A DNA stretch of 64,000 nt. Source: Lacisediminihabitans changchengi. GTDB lineage: Bacteria; Actinomycetota; Actinomycetes; Actinomycetales; Microbacteriaceae. The DNA lies in contig NZ_JAEPES010000004.1 of assembly GCF_016634425.1 (NCBI RefSeq), forward strand, positions 410,925 to 474,924, in the 5' to 3' direction. The translations under genes and the position numbers were made by a program. The notes under the pieces are model-generated. The model was given only the letters and a program-made list of their open reading frames with translations, did not search any database and was not told the DNA's origin. Positions 1 to 8,307 of the stretch are shown here, piece after piece (the stretch's first letter is position 1; each line of letters begins with the position of its first letter).

Positions 1-1277
1 AGGTCGTGCCGCACGACGATCGCCTCGCGGCCGGGGCCGACGCCGATCGCCGAGATGCGGGAACCACTCATCTTCTCCAGCGCGAGCACGTAGTTCTGCG
101 CATTGACCGGCAGATCTTCGAAGCTGCGGGCGCCGGTGATGTCTTCGGACCAGCCCGGGAACTGCTCGTAGATCGGCTTCGCGTGGTGGAAGTCCGACTG
201 CGACACCGGAACCTCCTCGACCCGCTGGCCGTCTACCTCGTAGGCCACACAGACCGGGATGTACTCGAGCCCGGTCAGCACGTCGAGCTTGGTCAGCACG
301 AAGTCGGTGACGCCGTTGATGCGGGCGCTGTAGCGCGCGACCGGAGCGTCGTACCATCCGCAGCGGCGCGGACGCCCGGTGGTGGTGCCGAACTCGAAGC
401 CGTGCGAGCGCAGGAATTCGCCCGACTCGTCGAACAGCTCGGTGGGGAACGGGCCGGCGCCGACGCGGGTCGTGTAGGCCTTGACCACGCCGATGACCCG
501 GTCGAAACGGTTGGGGGCGACGCCGGACCCGGTCGCCGCGCCGCCACTGGTGGCGTTCGAGGAGGTCACGAAGGGATACGTGCCGTGGTCGACATCCAGC
601 ATCGTGGCCTGGCCGCCTTCGAACAGCACGGTCTTGCCGGCGTCGAGCGCCTGGTTGAGCACCAGGCCGGTGTCGGCGACCATCGGACGCAGCCGCTCGG
701 CGTAGCTCAGCAGGTCTTCCACGACCTCGTCGACGCCGATCGCACGACGGTTGTAGATCTTGACCAGCAGGTGGTTCTTGAGATCGAGAGCTCCCTCGAC
801 CTTCTGGCGCAGGATGTTCTCGTCGAAAATGTCCTGAATACGGATGCCGACCCGGTTGATCTTGTCGGCATACGCCGGACCGATGCCCCGCCCGGTCGTG
901 CCGATCTGACGCTTGCCGAGGAAGCGCTCGGTCACCTTGTCGATCGTGCGGTGGTACTGCGTGATCACGTGGGCGTTCGCGCTGACCAGAAGCTTGGAGA
1001 TGTCGACGCCGCGCGAGCCGAGAGCCTCGAGCTCGTGGAACAGCACCTCGATGTCGACGACGACGCCGTTAGCGATCACGGGCGTGACGCCCTCACTGAG
1101 GATTCCCGACGGCAGCAGGTGAAGTGCGTACTTCTGGCTGCCGATCACGACGGTGTGGCCGGCGTTGTTTCCGCCGTTGAACTTGACGACGTAGTCGACG
1201 CGGCTTCCGAGAAGGTCAGTGGCCTTGCCCTTGCCCTCATCGCCCCATTGGGCGCCGATCAGAACGACTGCAGGCAT
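1..1277 (-). CDS. purA: Adenylosuccinate synthetase, 3' end cut by window edge
   Basis: This enzyme joins IMP and aspartate using GTP, the first committed step from IMP to AMP in the cytoplasm. Translating the minus strand from the ATG at 1277 gives [18 protein letters not shown], the family N-terminus with its GTP-binding GDEGKGK loop. The conserved NGGNNAGHT and [11 protein letters not shown] segments follow, and near the end VLTKLDVL (nucleotide specificity). About 425 residues are present, nearly the usual length, ending in the typical ...VVRHDL; only a few C-terminal codons lie outside the window. It is divergent from the TetR gene to its right. A long plus-strand reading frame across it is an antisense artefact. 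Confidence 0.97.
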   Translation of the reverse strand, partial: MPAVVLIGAQWGDEGKGKATDLLGSRVDYVVKFNGGNNAGHTVVIGSQKYALHLLPSGILSEGVTPVIANGVVVDIEVLFHELEALGSRGVDISKLLVSANAHVITQYHRTIDKVTERFLGKRQIGTTGRGIGPAYADKINRVGIRIQDIFDENILRQKVEGALDLKNHLLVKIYNRRAIGVDEVVEDLLSYAERLRPMVADTGLVLNQALDAGKTVLFEGGQATMLDVDHGTYPFVTSSNATSGGAATGSGVAPNRFDRVIGVVKAYTTRVGAGPFPTELFDESGEFLRSHGFEFGTTTGRPRRCGWYDAPVARYSARINGVTDFVLTKLDVLTGLEYIPVCVAYEVDGQRVEEVPVSQSDFHHAKPIYEQFPGWSEDITGARSFEDLPVNAQNYVLALEKMSGSRISAIGVGPGREAIVVRHD

Positions 1278-1353
1278 AGGAGATCCGTTCGAGTTGGGTG
1301 GGGATGCACCTCATTCTACCGAGACTGCTCAGGGGGGCCCTCGAATGACCAGG

Positions 1354-1379
1354 TAACTTGCACAAGGCTGTGCAAGTTA
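1354..1379. promoter_or_regulatory. Perfect palindromic TetR operator
   Basis: An 11-base inverted repeat, TAACTTGCACA (1354-1364) and TGTGCAAGTTA (1369-1379), is separated by AGGC. It ends 10 bases before the GTG start of the TetR-family gene. TetR proteins usually bind such sites next to their own gene, so this is very probably the autoregulatory operator controlling the TetR/ABC-like/YhgE operon. It also lies within 80 bases of the purA start, so an effect on purA cannot be excluded. Confidence 0.8.
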
Positions 1380-1389
1380 TTACGATGAG

Positions 1390-2031
1390 GTGATGACCAT
1401 CCCCACGTCCGTGCGCGCCCCGCGCCGCGACGCCGCCGAGAACCGCGAGGCTCTGCTCGCCGCCGCCCGGGTCGTGCTCAACCGCGACCCGTCCAGCTCG
1501 CTCGAGACGATCGCCGCCGAGGCCGGTCTCAGCCGGCGCTCCGTGTACGGCCACTTCGCCACCCGCGACGACCTGCTGCGCGAACTCGTCACCGTCGGCG
1601 CCCGCCGCGTCGCCACCGCACTCTCCACCATCAGCCATCCCGACCCGCTCACCCGGCTCGCGCTGATCGCGTCGCACCTCTGGCGCGAGGTCGAGAGCGT
1701 ACGGATGATGGCGGTCCTCGCCGTGCGCGGCCCACTCGCGAAGAACACCGCCTCCTTGCTCAGCCCCATCCGGGTCAGCGTGCGCGAGGCCATCCACGAC
1801 GGGCAGGCCGACGGCAGCATGCGCACCGATCTCGATCCGGCCCTGCTGGCCCGTCTGGTCGAAGACACCGCGCTTCTCGTGCTCGAGGAGTCTGCCGAGC
1901 ATCCACTCGCCGCCCGCGACGGGCACCGCCTCACCATGCTCATGGTGCTCGGCTGCGTCGGCCTCGGCTGGACGGCGGCTGGCACCTTCATCGACGACAC
2001 CCCCGAACTGCAGTGGAAGGACCACTCCTGA
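1390..2031 (+). CDS. TetR-family transcriptional regulator
   Basis: This is a 213-residue one-component repressor. The N-terminal helix-turn-helix is visible around residues 30-65 (SLETIAAEAGLSRRSVYGHF followed by ATRDDLLREL), the classic TetR recognition-helix pattern. The remaining residues form a divergent all-helical ligand domain whose effector cannot be predicted. The GTG start is directly followed by an ATG, so either could be used. Its stop overlaps the next start by one base (TGATG), which makes a translationally coupled three-gene operon with the ABC-like and YhgE/Pip genes. The perfect palindrome just upstream suggests autorepression. Confidence 0.92.
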   Translation: MMTIPTSVRAPRRDAAENREALLAAARVVLNRDPSSSLETIAAEAGLSRRSVYGHFATRDDLLRELVTVGARRVATALSTISHPDPLTRLALIASHLWREVESVRMMAVLAVRGPLAKNTASLLSPIRVSVREAIHDGQADGSMRTDLDPALLARLVEDTALLVLEESAEHPLAARDGHRLTMLMVLGCVGLGWTAAGTFIDDTPELQWKDHS

Positions 2032-2666
2032 TGCGTATCACCCTCGACGACGCCGCCATCGGCGAAGGGCTCGGCGCAGACGTGCCGCCCACCAGCCTCA
2101 CCGTTGTGAGCGGCGCCCCCGTGGCGCTCGCGGTGGAAGGCGACGAGCGTCCGCTGCTGATCTCGATGCTGCTCGGCGGGCGGCTCAAGCCCGAGTCTGG
2201 CCGTGTTCTCATCGACGGTCGCTCCGACTTCGCCGATCTGCGCAATCGCACCGCCCTGGTGGACACCCCGTGGGTCGCCGAGCCCTCCGCCGGCATCGAC
2301 CTGCGCGTCATCGTGGCCGAGGAATTCGCCTTCGCCGGTCAGCCGACGGGACGCCGGGCCGTCGACGTATTCCTCTCCCGGCATGGGCTCGAAGAGTATG
2401 GCTCGCTGCCGATCCGGTCCCTGCCCGCTGGCGATCGCATCCGCCTATTCAGCGAACTCGCCGTGCTGCGCGACGAGGTGGACGGCATCATCGTCACCTC
2501 GCCAGAGCGCCACGGTGCCGGCGTCGAGGACTGGTACGAACCGCTCACCGGAATCGCCGACCGCGGCATCCTCGTCATCATCGTGACGGATGTCGCGACC
2601 GCCGCATCCCTCACCGCTCTCGGCGCCGCACTTCCCGCCGACCTCACCACCGCTTCTGAAAGCTGA
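2031..2666 (+). CDS. Degenerate ABC-ATPase-like protein lacking Walker A
   Basis: About 211 residues follow the layout of an ABC ATPase but without the nucleotide-binding signatures. The segment LAVEGDERPLLISMLLGGRL, followed by KPESGRVLIDG, aligns with the region that normally holds GxxGxGKS/T, yet there is no P-loop Lys or Ser/Thr. The position of the LSGGQ signature reads LPAGDRIRLFSEL, and the Walker B region reads DGIIVTSPER instead of LLLLDEP. I chose the ATG at 2031 because it overlaps the TetR stop; an upstream GTG is unlikely. It sits between the TetR gene and a YhgE/Pip membrane protein, so it may be a non-hydrolysing partner or regulator of that protein. The fold assignment is inference. 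Confidence 0.75.
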   Translation: MRITLDDAAIGEGLGADVPPTSLTVVSGAPVALAVEGDERPLLISMLLGGRLKPESGRVLIDGRSDFADLRNRTALVDTPWVAEPSAGIDLRVIVAEEFAFAGQPTGRRAVDVFLSRHGLEEYGSLPIRSLPAGDRIRLFSELAVLRDEVDGIIVTSPERHGAGVEDWYEPLTGIADRGILVIIVTDVATAASLTALGAALPADLTTASES

Positions 2667-2671
2667 TCGCC

Positions 2672-4591
2672 ATGACCATCGTTCCCCTCATTCGAGCCGA
2701 GTTCGCCCGGCTCACCGCGAGCAAGCTCGGCATCGCCTCGCTGATCGCACTCATGACGGTGCCGCTGTTCTACGGCGGGCTGTACCTCTGGGGCAACCAC
2801 GACCCGTACAGCAACCTCAAGAACATCCCGGCGGCGGTCGTCGTCGCCGACACCGGCACCACCGTCGATGGAAAGACCACCAATTACGGCGAGAAGACCG
2901 CGACCTCACTGCTGAAAGACAAGAAGTTCGACTGGGTCGAGGTCTCGGCGAAGCAGGCACGCGCCGGGGTGAAGAAGGGCACATACGACTTCTCGGTCAG
3001 CTTCCCGGCCGACTTCTCCACCAAGCTCGCCTCCGCCGCCGGCGACAACCCGTCCGCTGCCCGCATCGACCTCACCACCGACGACACCAACAGCTACCTC
3101 AGCACCACCATCGCCAAGCAGGCGACCGAGATGGTGCGCGTGGAGATCGCCAAGCAGGTCGGCGCGAAGGCGTCCCTCACCCTGTTGGATTCGATCGGCG
3201 ACATCCGCGACGGACTCGTGAAAGCGGATGACGGCGCCACCAAGCTCTCCGACGGTGCGGCCACCGCGGCCTCGGGTGCGAACTCCCTCGCCTCGGGTAA
3301 CGCACAGCTCGCGTCGGGGGCGGCGACCCTGAGCTCGGGACTCGCGCAGCTCGACGCGAAAGCATCGGGGCTGCCCGCGAACACGCAGAAGCTGAGCGCG
3401 GGGGCGAGCGCGCTGTCGAGCGGGCTGCAGGCCGCTGTAACGCCGGGGCCGAAATCGGTCGCGGCCCTGCAGTCGGGCGCTGCTCAGCTCGCCGCCGCAG
3501 CGCCGAGCGCAACCGAGCAAGCAGAGATCATCGGAGCTCTCACCCTTGCTGGCGCTTCTCCTCAGGAGATCGCCCAAGTGAATGCACAACTCAGCGGGAT
3601 CCGCGATGGCTCTGCACAGCTCTCATCGAGCATCACGACCGACCTCGTGCCCAGCGTCACCGCCGCTGCATCCGGCGCGGCCCAGGTCGCAGCCGGCGCC
3701 GCGGCGCTCAACTCCGCCGCGCCGACCCTGGCCTCCGCGGTGCACAGCGCCGCGACCGGGGCAGCCAGTCTGTCGACCGGGGCCGCTCAGGCCTCGAGTG
3801 GGGCATCCGATCTGTCCGGCGGGGTAAATCAGCTCGCCTCGGGATCATCAGAACTGTCGAGCTCGCTCGGGGACGCCGTGCAGAAGATCCCGACGATGAG
3901 CGGCGCCGATCGCACGACCGCGTCGAACCTCATTGCCGACCCGCTGTCGGTGAAGCAGGACGCGATCACCGAAGCGGCGGACTACGGTGCCGGGCTCGCG
4001 CCGTTCTTCCTCAGTCTCGCCTCGTGGATCGGCATCTATGCGCTGTTCCTGATCGTGCGGCCGCTGTCCCGCCGCGCACTCACGGCGGTGCGACGGCCGA
4101 TCCGCACGATGCTCGCCGGCTGGCTGACCCCGGCCATTCTCGGGGTGATCCAGATGGTGGCCCTGTTCGCCGTCGTCACGCTCGCCCTCGGGCTTCCCGT
4201 GGCAAACCCGGTCGGACTCGTCGCGTTCATGGCCTTCGTGGCGCTCTCGTTCGCCGCGATCGTGCTCGCGCTCAACGTGCTGCTCGGCAGCGTCGGGCAG
4301 TTCCTCGCGCTGATCTTCATGGTGGTGCAGCTGGTCGTCGCCGGCGGCACCTTCCCGTGGCAGACACTGCCGGGTCCGTTGCGCGCGCTGCACCAGGCGC
4401 TTCCGATGAGTCATGCGGTAGACGGCATCCGCCAGCTCATGTACGGCGGACTCAGCTCCGACGTCTGGCAGGCGATCCTGCCGCTGCTGTTCTGGCTGGT
4501 CGGCTCGCTGCTCGTCGCCGCATTAGGCGCCCGTCGCCAGGGCAAGTTCCGCACCCTGCGGGAGCTGCGCCCCTCCGCCATCGGCGGCTGA
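2672..4591 (+). CDS. YhgE/Pip-family membrane protein
   Basis: This 639-residue protein has the YhgE/Pip architecture: an N-terminal membrane segment (about residues 18-40), a large extracytoplasmic region, and five or six C-terminal membrane segments resembling ABC-2 permeases. The extracellular part contains repeating units such as ANSLASGNAQLASGA and AASLSTGAAQASSGASDL, typical of the family's heptad-like Ala/Ser/Gly repeats, which probably form long helical stalks. Family members include the Lactococcus phage infection protein Pip and EsaA-like proteins, so surface or export roles are known, but this member's substrate is unknown. It starts five bases after the ABC-like gene and is the last gene of the TetR operon. 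Confidence 0.9.
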   Translation: MTIVPLIRAEFARLTASKLGIASLIALMTVPLFYGGLYLWGNHDPYSNLKNIPAAVVVADTGTTVDGKTTNYGEKTATSLLKDKKFDWVEVSAKQARAGVKKGTYDFSVSFPADFSTKLASAAGDNPSAARIDLTTDDTNSYLSTTIAKQATEMVRVEIAKQVGAKASLTLLDSIGDIRDGLVKADDGATKLSDGAATAASGANSLASGNAQLASGAATLSSGLAQLDAKASGLPANTQKLSAGASALSSGLQAAVTPGPKSVAALQSGAAQLAAAAPSATEQAEIIGALTLAGASPQEIAQVNAQLSGIRDGSAQLSSSITTDLVPSVTAAASGAAQVAAGAAALNSAAPTLASAVHSAATGAASLSTGAAQASSGASDLSGGVNQLASGSSELSSSLGDAVQKIPTMSGADRTTASNLIADPLSVKQDAITEAADYGAGLAPFFLSLASWIGIYALFLIVRPLSRRALTAVRRPIRTMLAGWLTPAILGVIQMVALFAVVTLALGLPVANPVGLVAFMAFVALSFAAIVLALNVLLGSVGQFLALIFMVVQLVVAGGTFPWQTLPGPLRALHQALPMSHAVDGIRQLMYGGLSSDVWQAILPLLFWLVGSLLVAALGARRQGKFRTLRELRPSAIGG

Positions 4592-4600
4592 CCCTACTCG

Positions 4601-4702
4601 CCGGTCGAGTAGCGCCCGAGAGACGACGACGCGTATCGAGACCCGCCCGGGGCGGTTTCGATACGCGAACGCGCCAGAGCGCGTGCGCTACTCAACCAAC
4701 GG
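4601..4702. repeat. Head-to-head pair of GATACGCG REP-like elements
   Basis: Two copies of an interspersed element face each other between convergent genes. The left copy (4601-4643) reads in reverse and the right copy (4653-4702) forward. Their inner edges CGCGTATCGA (4630-4639) and TCGATACGCG (4658-4667) pair around a GC-rich centre, giving a strong hairpin that could end transcription from both sides. The outer right part repeats CGTTGGTTGAGTAG (on the minus strand) twice and runs into the methylase gene. Related copies lie at 36077-36115 and 55248-55295. Confidence 0.8.
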
Positions 4703-5362
4703 CCTACTCAACCAACGTCGTACTCCACCGGCGGAACGGGCGTGCTGGGTCACCCAGGCGTGCATGGCGACGGCGGCCGCGGCCGAGGCGTTGAGGCTGC
4801 GGGTGCTGCCGTATTGCGTGATCTCCACGACATCGGTTGCGGCAGCCACGGCCTCCGCGGAGAGGCCCGGTCCCTCCTGCCCGAACAGGAGCACGCAGCG
4901 CTCGGGGAACGTGAAACCCTCGATGGGGACGGAACCGTCGACGTTGTCGAGAGCGACGATCGGGAGCCGGGCATCCGTCGCCCACAGCGTGAACGCGGCG
5001 ACATCGGGGTGATAGAGCACGTGCTGGTAGCGGTCGGTGACCATGGCACCGCGCTTGTTCCACCGCTTGCGGCCGATGATGTGCACCGTGTCGGCGGCGA
5101 AGGCGTTGGCGCTGCGCACGATCGAGCCGATGTTCATGTCGTGCTGCCAGTTCTCGATCGCGACGTGGAACGGAAAGCGGCGCTCGTCGAGGTCGGCGAC
5201 GATCGCCTCCATGGTCCAGTATCGGTAGCGATCGATGACGTTGCGGCTATCACCGCGGGCGAGCAGCTCGGGGTCGTAGAACTCTTCGGTAGGCAGTTCG
5301 CCCTTCCACGGTCCGACGCCGTGGGTGGTCAGCTCGGCGCTCGGATCGGGGGTTTCACTCAC
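4688..5362 (-). CDS. SpoU/TrmH-family RNA 2'-O-methyltransferase
   Basis: This is a SAM-dependent SPOUT methyltransferase of about 224 residues that methylates ribose 2'-OH in tRNA or rRNA. All three SPOUT motifs are visible: NIGSIVRSANAF (motif 1), LLFGQEGPGLS (motif 2) and ITQYGSTRSLNASAAAAVAM (motif 3, the trefoil-knot SAM site). The start is a GTG. The last residues RWLSRPLVE and the stop codon come from two tandem copies of an intergenic repeat (CGTTGGTTGAGTAG on the coding strand), so the natural C-terminus was probably replaced by repeat-derived sequence. The target nucleotide cannot be deduced. Confidence 0.93.
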   Translation of the reverse strand: MSETPDPSAELTTHGVGPWKGELPTEEFYDPELLARGDSRNVIDRYRYWTMEAIVADLDERRFPFHVAIENWQHDMNIGSIVRSANAFAADTVHIIGRKRWNKRGAMVTDRYQHVLYHPDVAAFTLWATDARLPIVALDNVDGSVPIEGFTFPERCVLLFGQEGPGLSAEAVAAATDVVEITQYGSTRSLNASAAAAVAMHAWVTQHARSAGGVRRWLSRPLVE

Positions 5363-5382
5363 TCGTCTACGCTAGCCGCCAT

Positions 5383-6192
5383 TCAGGTCTCGTCGTCGTG
5401 GTCGCCGCGCACCCAGGCCGCATACCGCTCGGCCGAACGGATGACCGCGGCTCTCGCACCGTCACGGATCGCGTTGCCGAAGTTGCCGTAGGCCCGGTCG
5501 AACTCCCGCTCGCTAACCGTTGCTGCAACACGTTCGACCACGGCCGCCGATAGCGGGATGCCGTTCGGGAAGCTGCGCATGAAGGTCACCCACCGCTCCG
5601 ACGGACCCGGGAAGAACGTGTCTCCCGCCAGCACCACGCCGCGGCCGTCCCCGCCGTCCCAGTGCAGCACCGCGCTGCCCGGAAAGTGGCCGCCGATGGT
5701 GCGCAACGTCACGCCGGGCAGGATGTCGAGCTCGCCTGACCACGTCTCGATCGCCGGGTCATCGCGCTGCGCCCACCCACGGTCGGCGGCATTGACGAGG
5801 ATCGGAACCCCGCCGAGCGCCCGCGACCATTCCACCTGCGCCCCGAACATGTGCGGGTGACTCGTTGCGATCGCAACGACTCCGGTCAGCGTCGCGGCCG
5901 TTTCGTCGACGAAGCCTATCGGGTCCCAGAGAAGGCTGCCGGCATCCGTCTGCACCAGCATTGCCTGCTGGCCGATGCCGACGCCCGGGTCCGACCGGAT
6001 GCCGAGCAGCCCGGGTTCGACCTCGTGCGTCTCGAGTCGGGTCCCACGGTCACGTAGCCGCTCGATAGTTGTCCAGGCCTGACCGCTCGGAGGGACGAAC
6101 TGCCGCTCGTCCGCGCAGATCGCGCAGGCTGTTGGCGATTTCTCTGTATCGGGATATTCGACCGCGCACGCCGCACAGATCCAGACCGGCAT
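5383..6192 (-). CDS. MBL-fold hydrolase with N-terminal zinc-ribbon-like segment
   Basis: About 269 residues begin with a short Cys4 segment (WICAACAVEYP, then TACAICADE) that looks like a rubredoxin or zinc-ribbon knuckle, followed by a metallo-beta-lactamase-like domain. Visible metal-site elements are SHPHMFGA, where the family usually has HxHxDH, then GGHFPGS and LAGDTFFPG. The first motif is degenerate (HPHMFGA), so catalytic activity is uncertain. I chose the ATG at 6192 because GGAGG lies five bases upstream; a GTG two codons earlier would leave no spacing. It is preceded, across an intergenic region with a long palindrome, by the AEC transporter on the same strand. Confidence 0.85.
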   Translation of the reverse strand: MPVWICAACAVEYPDTEKSPTACAICADERQFVPPSGQAWTTIERLRDRGTRLETHEVEPGLLGIRSDPGVGIGQQAMLVQTDAGSLLWDPIGFVDETAATLTGVVAIATSHPHMFGAQVEWSRALGGVPILVNAADRGWAQRDDPAIETWSGELDILPGVTLRTIGGHFPGSAVLHWDGGDGRGVVLAGDTFFPGPSERWVTFMRSFPNGIPLSAAVVERVAATVSEREFDRAYGNFGNAIRDGARAAVIRSAERYAAWVRGDHDDET

Positions 6193-6198
6193 CGACAC

Positions 6199-6514
6199 CT
6201 CCTCGTGTTTCGGTCGACGCTACCCGCGTCGAGTCGGCAGTTGTTGTCGCGTGCAGCAAGCTCAGGCGACAACAACTGCCAACTGGATGACCGACTACTC
6301 GGCCCGCGCGCGACGGACGCGAAGCACGATCAGCGCGAGTCCCGCGGCGAGCAGCGAGAAGCGGCGCCGCCAGCGCCAGACCAGCTATAACAGCACCGAT
6401 TCGGACCTTCGCATTCATTGACATCCCACTCTCTCGGCCCGCGGAAGGGAGGGCCACGTTGAGAGTGGGGGGTAGCAGTGAACCCAGAACGAACTGTGGG
6501 CGAACGACGGCGGT
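6199..6514. other. Intergenic region with palindrome and an orphan membrane-tail fragment
   Basis: No complete gene is visible here. It holds the 15-base inverted repeat described separately at 6236-6280. On the minus strand, 6295-6384 is open for 29 codons between two stops, with no good start. It encodes a hydrophobic stretch ending in basic residues (SLLAAGLALIVLRVRRARAE), which looks like the C-terminal tail of a membrane-anchored protein. In a different frame just upstream, a signal-peptide-like start MNAKVRIGAVIAGLALAA is present. Together they could be the remains of one small exported membrane protein, but this is weak. Confidence 0.5.
6236..6280. repeat. Perfect 15-base inverted repeat
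   Basis: GGCAGTTGTTGTCGC (6236-6250) is followed after 15 bases by its exact reverse complement GCGACAACAACTGCC (6266-6280). It lies downstream of the AEC transporter and upstream of the MBL gene, both on the minus strand. There is no T-run on either side, so it is an atypical terminator; a REP-type element or protein-binding palindrome are alternatives. Confidence 0.75.
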
Positions 6515-7438
6515 TCACCCACCGAGCAGTGCGGCCACCACAACGAGCACCGGGATCGAGCCGATGGTGGTGATGAGCACTGCGTCACGAGCGATGATCT
6601 CGCCGCGGCCGTAACGCGAGGCATAGTTGAAGACGTTCTGCGCTGCGGGCAGCGCAGCGAGGGCGACGACCACGAATAGCGGATGCCCGCCCAGCCCGAA
6701 AACGACGCGCCCGAGTAGCCAGGCCGCCGCCGGCATCACGACCAACTTGATCGCGGACGCGAGCAGCACATCCCTACGCCCGCTGCCCGGCTGCAGTAGC
6801 TTCTGGCCGTGCAGCGACATGCCGAAGGCGAGCAGCACGACCGGAACGGCCGCATCTCCGAGAAGCACGAAGGGCTGCAGCACCGGGGCGGGCACGTGCA
6901 CTCCGGTGAGCGCGAACAGCACGCCGAGGGCGGACCCGATGATGAGAGGGTTGCTCACCAGCCCGCGCAGGATGTGACCGAGCGAGACGCGGCCGGTGGT
7001 GGTCGCATCGAGGATGGTGAGAGCGATAGGGGCGAAGATCAGCAACTGCAACAGCACCACCGGAGCCGAGTATGCGGCGCTGCCGAGGACGTATACCGCG
7101 ACGGGAATGCCGATATTGTTCGCGTTGACGTAGCCCGCGGCCAGCGAACCGATCACGAGTTCTGGTGTCGGCCGCCGCCAGAACAGGCGCGCGATCACCA
7201 GGTAGACGGTGAAGGCGACGACCGCAGCAGCTAGCGAGACCACCGTGAGCGACGAGAACAACTCGTGCACGGGAGCCTTCGCGAGCACCGTGAACAGCAG
7301 CGCGGGCGACAGGACGAAGAAGACGATGCGGTTGAGTACGTAGCCGGCGTTCGGGCCCAGGATGCCGAGACGACCGACGAGATATCCGACCAGGATGATG
7401 AACGCGATGATCGCGAACCCGACCAGCACTCCACCCAC
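6515..7438 (-). CDS. AEC-family (auxin efflux carrier-like) transporter
   Basis: This 307-residue integral membrane protein has about ten hydrophobic segments with the internal two-fold layout of the AEC/PIN-like family. Features visible are the opening LVGYLVGRLGILGP, the central NANNIGIPVAVYVLGSAAY crossover-type segment rich in Asn, Gly and Pro, and PAAQNVFNYASRYG near the C-terminus. Family members move small organic anions such as malonate, malate or auxin-like compounds by secondary transport; the substrate here is unknown. The GTG start is inferred from the hydrophobic start of the family. It is divergent from the HAD phosphatase gene. Confidence 0.9.
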   Translation of the reverse strand: MGGVLVGFAIIAFIILVGYLVGRLGILGPNAGYVLNRIVFFVLSPALLFTVLAKAPVHELFSSLTVVSLAAAVVAFTVYLVIARLFWRRPTPELVIGSLAAGYVNANNIGIPVAVYVLGSAAYSAPVVLLQLLIFAPIALTILDATTTGRVSLGHILRGLVSNPLIIGSALGVLFALTGVHVPAPVLQPFVLLGDAAVPVVLLAFGMSLHGQKLLQPGSGRRDVLLASAIKLVVMPAAAWLLGRVVFGLGGHPLFVVVALAALPAAQNVFNYASRYGRGEIIARDAVLITTIGSIPVLVVVAALLGG

Positions 7439-7493
7439 CGTCGAACTCCCCGCGTCCCAACCAGCCTAGTGACCGGGCCGTTAGCATGGCCCC

Positions 7494-8291
7494 ATGACTG
7501 ATCGCGGTGAAATCGAGTGCTGGCTGACCGATATGGACGGCGTACTCGTCCATGAGAACCACCCCCTGCCCGGAGCCTCCGACCTGCTGGAGCAGTGGCG
7601 CGATCAGGGCAAGCCCTATCTTGTGCTCACCAACAACTCGATCTTCACCCCCCGCGATCTGAGTGCACGACTCAAGGCATCCGGACTCGATGTGCCCGAG
7701 GACCGCATCTGGACCTCGGCGCTCGCCACCGCAGACTTCCTCGCCTCCCAGATGCCCGGCGGGTCGGCCTTCGTGATCGGCGAGGCCGGCATCACCACGG
7801 CCCTGCACGAAGCCGGCTTCATCATGACCGACACTGCCCCCGACTACGTGGTGGTCGGCGAGACGCGCAACTACTCGTTCGAGGCGATCACCCGCGCCAT
7901 CCGTCTCATCGGGGCGGGTGCCCGCTTCATCGTCACCAACCCGGATGCCACGGGGCCGAGCTCTGAAGGACCCTTGCCAGCCACTGGTGCCGTGGCCGCC
8001 CTCATCACGAAGGCGACCGGCAAGGAGCCCTACGTCGTGGGCAAGCCGAACCCGATGATGTTCCGCTCCGCGATGAACAAGATCGGCGCACACTCGGAGA
8101 ACACCGGGATGATCGGCGACCGCATGGACACCGACATCGTCGCCGGCATCGAGGCAGGGCTACACACGATCCTGGTGCTCACCGGAATCAGCGACCAGGC
8201 CGAGATCGAGCGCTACCCGTTCCGCCCCGACGAGATTCTGAGCGGCGTGCACGAACTGCTCGAGAAAGGGCCGATCGAGAGCGAGCTGTAG
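7494..8291 (+). CDS. HAD-IIA family phosphatase (NagD/pNPPase-like)
   Basis: This 265-residue cytoplasmic hydrolase uses an aspartyl-phosphate intermediate. Motif I is DMDGVLV near residue 13, motif II is LTNNS, the motif III lysine lies in VGKPNP, and motif IV is MIGDRMDTDI; these are the hallmark elements of the HAD-IIA (NagD) class with its C2 cap. Related enzymes dephosphorylate nucleoside monophosphates or sugar phosphates such as phosphoglycolate. The length is normal for the family. Its stop lies only 16 bases from the end of the convergent septum-formation-like gene. Confidence 0.95.
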   Translation: MTDRGEIECWLTDMDGVLVHENHPLPGASDLLEQWRDQGKPYLVLTNNSIFTPRDLSARLKASGLDVPEDRIWTSALATADFLASQMPGGSAFVIGEAGITTALHEAGFIMTDTAPDYVVVGETRNYSFEAITRAIRLIGAGARFIVTNPDATGPSSEGPLPATGAVAALITKATGKEPYVVGKPNPMMFRSAMNKIGAHSENTGMIGDRMDTDIVAGIEAGLHTILVLTGISDQAEIERYPFRPDEILSGVHELLEKGPIESEL

Positions 8292-8307
8292 CCGCCTTCG
8301 AACTCGG

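Noticed and set aside
6-1388. 460-codon plus-strand frame over purA
   Set aside because: It is the antisense shadow of purA, with Arg/Asp/His/Val-rich composition and no domain; the minus strand gives a textbook adenylosuccinate synthetase.
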